A program made the translations under genes and the position numbers. The notes beneath the pieces are model-generated. The model had not been told where the DNA came from, searched no databases, and worked only from the letters and a program-made list of their open reading frames with translations. Positions 21,613 to 32,631 of a stretch of DNA of 64,000 nucleotides are shown here, piece after piece (position 1 is the stretch's first letter; the number at the start of each line of letters is the position of its first letter). The stretch comes from Zygnema cylindricum. Taxonomy: Eukaryota; Streptophyta; Zygnematophyceae; Zygnematales; Zygnemataceae. The stretch covers positions 88,180 through 152,179 of the forward strand of contig JBBHKE010001428.1 in assembly GCA_037447655.1 (NCBI GenBank), given 5' to 3'.

Positions 21613-23079
21613 ATAGGGTCTAAAACCTCGAAGAAAGTGATGTGGACCCGACAAGAATGTTGTAAAACTTTTTTTATTACAAATGAAGAATAATATTTTA
21701 TTTCCAAAAACGCACGCTATGGTAAAACCGTTAAAGTACAAAACACGATTGCATATTATGGTTGCATGTTTTTTTTTTACTACGAATGCTTTCTTTGTGC
21801 GTATAGTTTTGTAGAAGAATATGTCGACGGTCACGCGTGGAAGATGAAAGAAAACGGATTCAAAAAAAAGATTGGCGGGAATTTTTAGAATTAGACGCAG
21901 CTTCCATACAGCGTCGTTCCACTTCCATTTTATTCGCTTTATTCGTTTTATTCGTTCTATTCGTTTCCATGTGACAGTTCAGCGTCGGTAACTGCTTTGA
22001 CTGTGGCAGTGCCGTACATCTCGTGAAAATGAAACTATGAACTGTCGAAAAATAGTGACGCGTAAGGTCTACATTTGTCACAGTATTATAGTGTCACATT
22101 GGGGCGCCGAATATGATTGTACGGACAATCTTCACTACGCGACAAAAAAGGCGCGCTAAATGCGATCGCACCGACGATGTAGGAAATTCGACCGATATGG
22201 ACAAGTGGCGTCGTCCGTACGTGGAATCCATCCAATTTTATTTTTATATTTCTTATTTATTCATCGATTCTTGGATTGGTTAAAATAGCGATTGCGGACA
22301 AAAGAAATCTACGCTGGGCGAAAATAATCTCCCAAGATTATATGGAACTCCAGCTGTACTTTATCGACGGCCGTCAGAAAACCGCTGCAAGCTGATTGCA
22401 AAAAGCATGCGTTGTCGTCCATAGGAAAGCAACCGTTTACAACTTTACACCACACGAAACAAAAAAAAAAATGATAAAGAGATTCAATCTTCGCCACTTC
22501 GGCCTTTTACAGTTTTGAAAAGGCATCGTGGCGCCAAAAGTCGAATGACGACATCTGGCAGACCTAGCGCCGACAGTTATATCTGTAGCTGTATGGAAAT
22601 CTGTCTGCTGTTAGGTTCAATGCTGAGAATCGGCTGTCCGCCAATTTGACTATGTTTGATTGTCGTCGTGTGGCGTGATTCGCTTTCAGTACGGTTTCGC
22701 GATATGTGTCGAAGTACTGTACTTTTGTTTGGTTAAATGTACGGCGGTTCAATACCTGCCCGCGGTACAGTACTCCGTAGGGCGAAAATTGCAAGATTCG
22801 GGTAAGTACAGACGTACAGTACTGTACTGTACTACTGTACCTCGCGACAATTCATTCGATGCGATACATGGCGCGTATTATTTGACTCATGCTACATTAG
22901 AGCATGAGCAAGCATGGTATTTTTATTTGATACGGTCGTTTCGCAATGACTCATGCGTTTAATACATAGTTGTCCCGTGCGCATAATACGCACGAAACGA
23001 ACGCGTGAATAATACGCACGATACGCATTTAACGATGGAAAAAATGTTATAAAATGCGTACCTGACTATGTACCCGTAC

Positions 23080-23640
23080 TTTTTCGTACATTTGCGGTAC
23101 TGTCTTCGTACATTTCAGTACTTTTAGGGTTATTAAGGGGGGTTTGAGGAATTTTAGGGTACATTCTCGTGCATTATCATATATTTTTGTTAAACAACCA
23201 GCTTTTGTTCGTAAGTAAACGTACAGTGTCCGTATACTTTCGTACTTTTGACGGTGATTATTTTGAGATTTTTAAGGTACATTATACTTCAATTATACGG
23301 ACTTACATCTTTCGTACGTCTACGTACAGCGTCCGTATATTCTGTACTTTTAGGGTTACTAAAGGAGGAATTTTAGGGTGTTTAGGGTACTTCCCGTGCA
23401 TTTCGTACATTCCGATAAATTAAAGTTCAATTGCCTTACATTATCCGTACTCTTCAGTTTTTTAATGGTACACCTTTCGTACAACTACGTACAATTTCCG
23501 TACATTTATCGTACGTTTATCGTACCTTTCTGGGTTTTTAAGGATTTTTTAGGGTTAAGCGGACGGTTTCCGTACGTTTTCGTACACCGTACTGCAAAAA
23601 CTAAACGAAATTTACGAAAAATATAAATGTCGCGAATACT
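23080..23640. repeat. Degenerate tandem units with GTACTTTTAGGGTT
   Basis: About four diverged units of 110-150 bp. Each contains CGTACA..GTCCGTAT, a GTACTTT(T)AGGGTT block and TTTTAGGGTAC. The regular return of these blocks suggests an old tandem repeat. Confidence 0.5.
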
Positions 23641-24748
23641 ACGTAGTTTTCGGAAAAAAAGTCCAGATCCGGGTTGAATAGGACAACTATGGTTTAATAA
23701 TAGACGCATGTCCTTATTTATTTCTCGTTACTTTCTTTATCTAAGGGTATGTCCCCATGTGCATAAGTAAAAGTTTTTTCTTGTCATTTTCTTGTAAAAC
23801 TTAGCGCCGTACTGCATAAGTTACAACCGTACGAAGGAATCGCAAATTTGTAGAGTACAAATTGCGTCATCCTCGAACTTAGGATGAACGAAAATTTGTG
23901 GTCTTGTGTTTTTCGACCCACGGCCACGACACAAACGTCATCTTCAAACTTTTCTTTAAAACACATCGGCGATATGTTTTCAAACTAGGTATTTTCGATA
24001 AACAAATAGGAACATATATTCGCACGTGCCGTAATTTTCACAAAATTTCATACGATTTCCAAGGACAAAAAAAAGAACAGAATTCGCTATGTTTTGTCCA
24101 TTTGCATTCAATACGACGAAGAAAAGTACACAATTTGTTTGGTTTTGTCTGTTTTCGTCCAGTACGGGTTTTTCTTTTGCAAGGGTCTCGAAATTCTGAT
24201 GTCGTTTCACGTCGACCGGAAAGGAGAAGCAAAGGCAAAGCGCATCTTCTTTAACCGTGAAGACGGTACGTCTACAATGTCACGGTAAGACATGCAACGT
24301 CACAAGCAGTTCCAAAATATTACGTGCGACAACACAAATCGTAGACGTTGACAACCGTCACATGTATTGTCGACGTACACAATAGTCACAAACGTAAGTT
24401 ATGATTATGTTCTTACACATAGGGACACTTGAAAACCGGGTCCGGCGGATCCGCGCTAAAATACAAATTAAGTTGGCTAAGTTACAAGTACATGGGGACA
24501 TACCCTAAAGGTACTTTCGCATGTGCTAAAGTTAAAGTTATTTTCTGTTATTTTCCTCTATAACTTAGAAAAAGCGAGAAAATTTGCAGCCGTACCAAAA
24601 AATTGAAATTACCGCCGTACAAGTTGCGTGAGAAAAAAGAAAAAAATGAAAAGGAAAAAAATTGCAAAACGACAAAATCGCCTAAAAGACAATATAGCAA
24701 AAAGACAAAATACAACAACAATTTTTCTTCAAAAGGAAATGTGCCTTT

Positions 24749-24951
24749 TCGTCGCTCATTGTTATTAGTGGTAATAACACTAATTCGGTCGCCGACTATT
24801 TTTGGCCAAAAATCACAAAATAAAGGTAACAACATTATTTGGATGTGGAATACAACCTGCAACCTCTTGTTGCACTAAATTAGTATTATCGATTTTAATT
24901 TCGCATTCAACGGTAATAAATCTTTAACGCTAATAACGATGAGCGGTGTAT
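24749..24951 (+). mobile_element. Complete TACACCG-family MITE-like element
   Basis: The left end CGTCGCTCATTGTTATTAGTG and the right end TAATAACGATGAGCGGTGTA are imperfect terminal inverted repeats. The interior is collinear with 791-980 and, reversed, with 6309-6510. It is about 200 bp and non-coding. Confidence 0.7.
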
Positions 24952-24962
24952 TTTTGTAATTA

Positions 24963-25115
24963 TTAGGGTACGGGCGGGAAGGGGTGATCGCTAGAAATTG
25001 AGTTTCGGACTTTCGGTTAACTTTTTTTTCGTAAACGCGTATCGGGTAACCGGATAACAATTTAGGAGCGTGGCATAACCCGATCGGGTTTGGGTGTTCA
25101 GATTCTGAAAAAGAA

Positions 25116-25176
<61 letters not shown>

Positions 25177-25230
25177 AGATTCGGGTTTCTATTTTCTTGA
25201 CTTTTTTGACCCCTGCAAATGACTGTGGTT
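24963..25230 (+). repeat. Dispersed repeat A, copy 2
   Basis: Collinear with 2303-2500, but interrupted by a (TA)n run. It abuts the right end of the MITE at 24951. Confidence 0.6.
25119..25173. repeat. (TA)n microsatellite
   Basis: About 27 uninterrupted TA units, inside dispersed repeat A. Confidence 0.95.
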
Positions 25231-26491
25231 AGCTCTACCATTTTTTTTTTGTAGGGATTTTTTTTATTATTTTTTTTTTCCCTTTGGAAAATGTACGGCA
25301 TAAAATCAATCAGCTGGGGCCCACCGGATTTTTGGTGGCTCTTGCAATCGCGCGGTCTATAGTTTTAGCTTAAGTCATCATCACGCGGAACGACTTTTAG
25401 CTGTGACGTGGACGTGTGACGTGGAACCGGTGTAAATATATTTATTTACTTTGTACGGATTGGAGCCGTCCCTGTTTGCATGACCTTTTGACGATTCACC
25501 AACTTTGTCCTTTCTTTTGTCGTCCAGCGACTAAACTTCCCTTTAAGGCAAAAATCGTCGTGTAGGCGGCCGCCGTACGACGGGCCGATGTACGGCGGTA
25601 AGCCGCCGATTGCTCCGCGGCTACCGGAAGAGGCAAAATCGAGTGAAAGATTCGGTGTCAGACGCCGTACAGTAATGCAGACAAATCTTGACGGGTTTGG
25701 GCGGTCAGTTCTTATGGTCCTTTTACCGTACACCCCTTGGTTCGATTATTTTTCATTTTGGCCACTCAGGATATTCCTTTCGAATTAAGTTTACCGCGTA
25801 CTTTTCTCTTTGCACGTGCGGTCCCCTCTAAAAGATGTACGGCCTACATTCTACAAGTGGGGACAACTGGGCCACTCAATTGACAACGTGTCGTCACGCG
25901 GAAACGATCTTGTCATTCCGTAAAATCCGGAAAAAGGGGTCCAGGCGCCCAGCTCTTCGACTTCATTCTGTACAATACGAGAAAGGGGTCGCACGTGCAA
26001 ATAAAAAAGTACGTAAAATACGAATACGTATTTTTACAATTTTGTATAAAACACCTGTAAAATATAAAATCTCCGTACAGGAGCGAACCATCCAATCGTT
26101 ATGTCTGTACGAACGGTGGCTAAGAGTATACCTTTGGCAACGCGCGTAGAGACGCGGCCACGTGTACAAAACGACAAAAATGGAATAGAATCATTAGTTG
26201 CGATCTCAGGAATACGGATTCGATCGCATCAAGAAAGAGTACAAAATAATGCAAATATTGTTTATGATACGTTTTGTCGTTTGTCCTGAAAATACAACCA
26301 AGCCACGACTCACTAACGACAAACTAATAACATTCTCGAATGGGCCAACATTGCAAAGAGAACGGTTTGACGTTAAAAAATAAATAAATAAAAAATAATA
26401 AAATAAAAAAAGTTGTACGGAAGATTCCTCCTACAGCAGAGGTACAGAGTTGCGCAATGACGAAAGAATTGGACTCCATAGTTCCGTACAA

Positions 26492-26785
26492 TAGTGGGTG
26501 GGTAGGTAGGTAATACCTAACTAAAGTAGGTAATATGTAATGTTCATCGTTTTAGATAACCCTGCAGCAATTTTGTCGTATATAATGATGATTTAAAAAA
26601 GTATATCCCGTAGACAGAAATTCAAGCCTAGTGGGTTGGCCGTACCTTACCCACTTGGGTAGGTACTACCTATAAGTAGGTAGAAGGTCACCTTCATTGT
26701 ATGGAGAGCCTGCGGCTATTTTGTCGTATGTAATGATGATTTTTTAACTTATACGCCGTTGACAGCAATTCATGCTCCCACTACA
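26492..26785. repeat. Two tandem units of about 147 bp upstream of the LRR gene
   Basis: Both units begin with GGTAGGTA/TACCTA words and share CCTGCxGCxATTTTGTCGTAT, TAATGATGATTT and GACAGxAATTCAxGC. The second copy is diverged. Being 190-480 bp upstream of the ATG at 26972, they lie in the likely promoter. A regulatory role is not shown. Confidence 0.65.
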
Positions 26786-26856
26786 AGTGGTGACGCCTCC
26801 GTTTAACTTTTGCGGCTGACGTCGTCAGGGGCGGTTCGCACGTGTGAAGAAACGAC

Positions 26857-26863
26857 TATAAAC
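26857..26863 (+). promoter_or_regulatory. Possible TATA box (TATAAAC) of the LRR gene
   Basis: TATAAAC lies 115 bases upstream of the ATG at 26972, a spacing that allows a short 5' leader. It is preceded by GCACGTGT (G-box-like CACGTG core, 26839-26845). A single motif match is weak evidence. Confidence 0.35.
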
Positions 26864-26971
26864 TGAAAACTCGAGTCGACCGGATTGTACCAAATTCCGT
26901 TTTTAAACTTTTCATTCAGCCATTGTTAACAAGACCTCTCTATTTTTGCCTTAAGAGGCGAGCGTAGAGCC

Positions 26972-29900
26972 ATGGCGGCCACTAAGGCCCTCGTGGCTAT
27001 GTTGATGATAGCATGCCACGTGGCACACGTCATGGGAGTGGACATGACCGCTGGAGACAGTACGTTTCCCCTTCTTTCCCTTTCGATTTTCCCTTGTCTC
27101 TGTCTGTAGCTTACGTTTTCACACGTGGGAAAGTTGTAACAGATGTGGAAAAGCTCTCACAGATTCGCTCCCCTTACGCACGTTTGTGGCTGCAGAGGCG
27201 GCTCTGGATTTAGTTCTCTCTAGTTTCTGCTTTCACACGTGGGAAATCTCTAACTGGTTGGCTCCTCTGACGCACGTTTGTCGTTTGTGGCTGCTGCAGA
27301 GGCGGCTATGGACGCGTTTAGGGCGGCGGCCACTGGCTATATGCCTGAGATTATATGCGGTGTGAGGGGAACTTCTAGCATCATTTGCAATGATGAAGGT
27401 CGCGTGACAATGCTGTGAGTGATCATCGCTCCGTGCACTCTCCTATGCAACGGTCACGCAGACTCCGTTAGAATGACTATGCACTGAATTCCGCACTGAA
27501 TTTCGCACTGATTTCTTAGTGAGGGAGGATTGGCGAGGGGGGAGAGGAAAGGTCTTGTTTGAAAAATGTTGGGAGGTGGGTGCAATTTTTTTTTTGTTGA
27601 ATAGTATATAATAGGTCGAAAGGGAGAGAGGTGAGGAGGATAGGGCACTTGTGAAAGACAAATATTTGTCAGGTGAAGTAAGGGGAAGTGAGAACTAGGG
27701 AACCCATCTGACAAGAAAGGACACACGATGGGGGAAGTCAAGAAGGGGGAGAGAAGGAAGAAGCCTCGTTCGACAACTGACTGGTGGGGGTGGTGTGCAG
27801 ATTTTTCTCTTTTTACGGACTATCCGGGCCTATTGCACCGGAGATTGGAAATCTCACAGCATTAACCACTCTGTAAGTATTTTAACTAAAAATTAAAGAA
27901 TGAAGTCTATCATTGGTTAATCACTAGATATATCTTGCTTCAAATGAGAATTGCATTTGTTTTCTTACTATCTTTTGCTTGTCTTCGTCAGAGTGGACAG
28001 GGAGGGAGAGGAGTGCTTTTGAGGGGCGGTGGATGTTTTCTTATTTTTTTAATTTGTTTTTTTGTATCTTTTATCAGAGTTCTTTTTTACAATTCTTTTA
28101 GTGGAAGTATTCCATCGTCCATCGGCCAATTGGCGAATCTCACAGTTTTGTAAGACTCTTGAGACAAACCATGGTCATGCTATGGACCGAAAGTGTCAAA
28201 ATAGTCTTTATAAAGACGTGGTTTGTGGATGGGGGAACATGAGAGATTGGAAGAGGATAAAGGCCGAAGCTATGTATTTTGAAAGTGTTTTGAACGTATC
28301 AATCACATTTATTATATTTTTAACAAAAGGAAATAAATTTAATGCCAGAGAGAGGCTCTTAAGAGAGGCGAATTAAAAAATCGAATAAAGTAATAACTTA
28401 GAACCTAACATGCTTGTCCTTTATATCTGTCCACATACAGCCCCAGAAAGGCATACAAAAATTGTTGTATTTTTTCTTACACTCTTCACACTTATAATGT
28501 TTGAAATGATTGAAACTAGTAAACTAATTATTTAAAAGCTATATGATGGCATGTTTTTTTCAGCTGAGGAATAATGCAGAAATTGGTATCAAAGTTCAAC
28601 CTTTCCGTAACAAATGCATTTGTGCATTTACACTTCCCCTATTAGTATTGGATATAATTTATTTCATGATCATTTGATTTTCTTTGTGAAAGTGGGGGAG
28701 ATGGAGGGGGTTTGTTTTGAGGGACGGTGGATGTTTTCTTATTTCAAAGATTTGTTTTTTTTTGCTTTGTTTTTCTCAGGAATCTAGCCAACAATCAATT
28801 GAGTGGAAGTATCCCATCGTCCATCGGTCAATTGACAAACCTAGAGGGCTTGTAAGTCTCGTGACACAATACATGGTTTATTTATGGATCAAAATGTTAA
28901 AAGTAGACTAAAATTCACATGTATTATGATGGAGGAAGAGGGGGAAGGCGAAGAGGATAATGGTTGAAGCGAACTAACTTGCTTGCATGAATAAAAAAAA
29001 GAACATTTAGAAATGAACACTCAAAGAACCTCAATCGCTCCCCTATACACTCCTTGAGAGGTGTTTTGTTTCTTTTAAGGTGTTTTGAATGTTCTTTTAC
29101 TTTTAGGTAGTTTGCTTTTATTATTTGGCGCGTTTTGTATGTGTTTTTTAGTATGTTCGGTAGTAGGAAACTGATTTCGTTTAGTTCACGTGTGTGAAGG
29201 GGGGGGAATGAAAGATCTAATTAGAAAAGGGAGGGGGGAGGGGGTACACGAAGGATTGAGTCGACTTATTTAGCGACACAAGAATGGTGGGGGTGTAGAT
29301 ATTCAGATGTGGTAAGAAACAAAATGGAGGAGAGAGGAGAGGGAAATGTTTAAAGAACATTGACTAATTTTCAAATTTCACACACCAAGGAGATTATTGC
29401 ATTTGATTTATGTTATAATCATTTGCTTTTCTTTGTTTAAGTGGGGGAGATGGAGGGGGTTTGTTTTGAGGGTCGGTGGACGTTTTCTTATTTCAAGATA
29501 TGTTTTTTTTTCCTTTGTTTTTTTTAGAACTCTAGCCTCGAATCAATTGAGTGGAAGTATCCCATCGTCCATCGGCCAATTGACAAACCTCGCCGGGATG
29601 TAAGACTCATGACATAATACATTGTTTATTTATGTGTCCAAATATTAAAAGTAGACTTTAATGGACATGGTTTGGAATGGAGGAAGAGGGGAGAGGCGAG
29701 GAGGATAATGGTTGAAGCAAACTAATTTGCATGTATGAATCAAAAACAAAATTTAATTTAGACATCAACAGTCAAAGAACTCTACATTTTCAAATCGTTT
29801 TCAAGATTCCGAAAAGTAAGAGTTGTGTACCTCAAATGCTTATCCTCAAGCTTTCTTGTCCGCTCCCCTATGCACTTCTTGCTTCACATATTTAACTATT

Positions 29901-32631
29901 TGTCTTTTTCTACAACTCTACCATTGGCATGCATATTTTTATTTGAAATGATTCAGATTTGAACAAACTAAACCATTACACGAAGATATTCAGGCCAAGG
30001 CCGGTGGATGTTTCCTTATTTCAAGATTTTTATTTTTTGATTTCCCAGATATCTAAATTCGAATCAATTGAGTGGAAGTATCCCATCATCAATCGGTCAA
30101 TTGACAAAACTCATCGAATTGTAAGACTCGTGACATAATAAATTGTTTATTTATGGATCAAAATGTAAAAAATAGATTTAAATGGACATGGTTTTGTGAT
30201 GGAGGAAGAGGAGAGAGGCGAAGAGGATTAATGGTTGAAGCGAACTAGTTTGCATGTATACAATGCTCTACGATGCACTAGAAAATTATGTAAAAGCATG
30301 GAAGCAGAAAGTATTTGTTTGATCACCCCTTTAATCATGTACTTGTAGTTTTACAAAGGTCATAGATGTAGTGTGATTTTCCCTCCCAATGGCCTTCCCC
30401 CCCCACACATTGGTTGATCCATGACATATGGTTAAAGGAAGGATACAATATAGAACAAAATATCAATTCTTGAACCATCATACAGAAAGTTATATCCCTC
30501 GCTATATGGATCTTCTTTCCAACCTTTGTCCTTCTCTCTCATATACCTTCCACCGTCATTATATATGAGGAATGGCTCATCAAATAGTATATCCAAAAGT
30601 TAATATTTATTACCCGGGTTTTGGGTGTTGGCAGGACCTTGTCTATGAACCAGTTGAGAGGAAGCATTCCATCCTCTATCGGTCAATTGAAATCCCTTGA
30701 AAATTTGTAAGAGAAGACATTATTCCAATGATACATTTCAATAATACAGTTCGTAGTTTTAAAATGACAAATTTTGAAACTTTCCTTTGACGAATGACGC
30801 TATTGTTATATATGTCGTGAATCAGCAATTCAATGCGGATGTATGATACTATGATGATATAACGCTTTGATAATCTACTTTAATGTACATATATGGCACT
30901 ATGGCATTTATTAGCAGTTACTTCGATCTTAACATAGATATCTTACTTTTGAATAATATACTGCATGTTGATGGTCAATGATGGATGAAGAAACATGGGG
31001 GTCATACGTCAAAGTTAAATGGTATAAAAGTAAACCATTTCACAATTGTGTTTGTCCCTCCATTTTAAGCACTCATTTTTGTGGTTAGTTTTGCAGATGG
31101 TTTTAAATTTGTTTATTCTTCTTGATTTGTTTCCATATTTGAGGTTTCTTCCTCTTTACATTGGTTTGGATGTGTTAGGGGTGGCGGGCTAAAGGGAGAG
31201 GTGGCTTCGAGTATGAAGCGGATCGAGGAGGAAAGGGAGGGTAACTGTTGATGTTTTCTCATTTTTTTATTTGTTTTATTTTGTTGTATTTTCTCTCAGG
31301 GATCTAAATAGTAATCAATTGAGTGGGAGTGTTCCAACATTCCTCGATGAATTGACAAACGTCACCAGGATGTAAGTCACATCACACTAATTATGGTTAT
31401 GCTAAGGATCGAAAAACACTTCTAATTGCCATAATTTATACTAGGACAAGATTCGAAAGGATAATTATTGGAGCCATCTTATTTAAAAACAAGCATATAT
31501 CTTAAGAATAATTAAAAAGTTTTGTAAGAGTTCAACACTTCAAGAAACCCTGGAGAAACCCTGGAACGACCAGTATCTATTTTACAAATCGTATTTAAGA
31601 TTAAATAAAGAGGAAAAACTTGGTAATTAATATGCTTGTCCTTCAAAATATACACCCTCAAATACACTTTCTCTCAAATCCACACTTTTCCTTCTGATGG
31701 AATACCATGTTTGAAATGACCCAAAGACACAATTTTAACAATCAAAAGCGGAAACATGGTCAGGGAAATTATAGGAAATGGTGTAATTGTATTTGCTAAC
31801 CATTCCACTGCCCTCCTCCCTCCCTGGGTTGATCTCTTTTTTCCCCTCTCGTTACATTGGTTTTTATATGCTGGGGTGGGGAGGTTAAGGGAGAGGTGTC
31901 TTTGAGTATTCATTTTCATGTTAAAGGGGTATAGGGGGATCTTATACCACTTTTGAAGCTGTTAAACTGTTAATTCTGTAATAGATGAGAATATGCCACA
32001 ATGACCCGATTTTTTTTTTCCTTTTTTTTTCATTTTTAAATGGAAAGTCCTAATAATGTCTTGTGTTATTCAACGTTGAAATTGGGAGTACGTATTGAAA
32101 ACGTCAAAATTTTGTTGACCAATTTTTTGTTGATTTACCTTACTCATCACTTTAACCAATTGCTGAACTTGTGTGATAATTTTATGAAATTTCTTCATTT
32201 TTCAATCAAAATCTAACACCACATTCTCGATTGTACTATAGGAGGTTTTTTTTTTTTCAAATCTCTTGTGCATGAATCGTGGTTCATGCCTTCGTTATTT
32301 GTCTTAATTGCTACTCGTTTTTGTAAGGGATTTCCATAGCTTACCATTTTTTCCTTTCACAATGACGTTCTATGATTGCAGAAATATTACAGATAACTAC
32401 TTCATCGGTCCAATACGTAGAATGAATGGGGAACCAAGCTGTGCAAATTTGCCATACAATTGCCTCTTTGAATCCAATCTTCCAACGGACTGTTCTTCTT
32501 CCCTTCAACGACGTAAAAGTGAATGTGACACGTTTTGCAGCGTGACGGATTCAACAGGGACTTGTGCGGGACCTGGTATTTGTTCTATAAGCCATATATG
32601 TTTTCTTCATATAGTTGTTCTTTTATATTAG
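26972..32631 (+). CDS. Module 1: signal peptide, N-cap, seven LRRs, damaged EGF; possible 318-residue protein
   Basis: The exons are as in the full model, but exon 10 (32382) is read through to TAG at 32629-32631, giving 318 residues. The start MAATKALVAMLMIACHVAHV is a clear signal peptide. The N-cap reads PEIICGV..IICNDEGRVT, like the short N-terminal cap of plant LRR proteins. LRR exons of 72 nt begin at 27801, 28078, 28780, 29528, 30049, 30635 and 31300. Compared with modules 2 and 3, the EGF part is broken: foreign sequence replaces the serine/threonine stretch after GPGICS, the parallel frame has TGA in place of Gly, and the GTAAGT donor is gone. The end is therefore either a truncated gene, a new C-terminus or a bypass by the GTATTT donor at 32576. 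Two LRR exons more than the other modules. Confidence 0.65.

Larger units (their letters stand above)
21613..26490. other. Gene-free GTAC-rich region
   Basis: No convincing coding exon. The sequence is dense in GTAC, CGTAC and GTACGG words. It includes degenerate tandem units at 23080-23640 (CCGTAxxTTxxGTACTTTTAGGGTTxxTA), a TACAGTACTGTACTG stretch near 22810, the MITE at 24749 and dispersed repeat A at 24963. Short open frames here have no recognisable domain. Confidence 0.6.

Noticed and set aside
25100-25300. A CRISPR-like or tandem array
   Set aside because: It is a plain (TA)n microsatellite; no spacer-repeat structure is present anywhere in the window.
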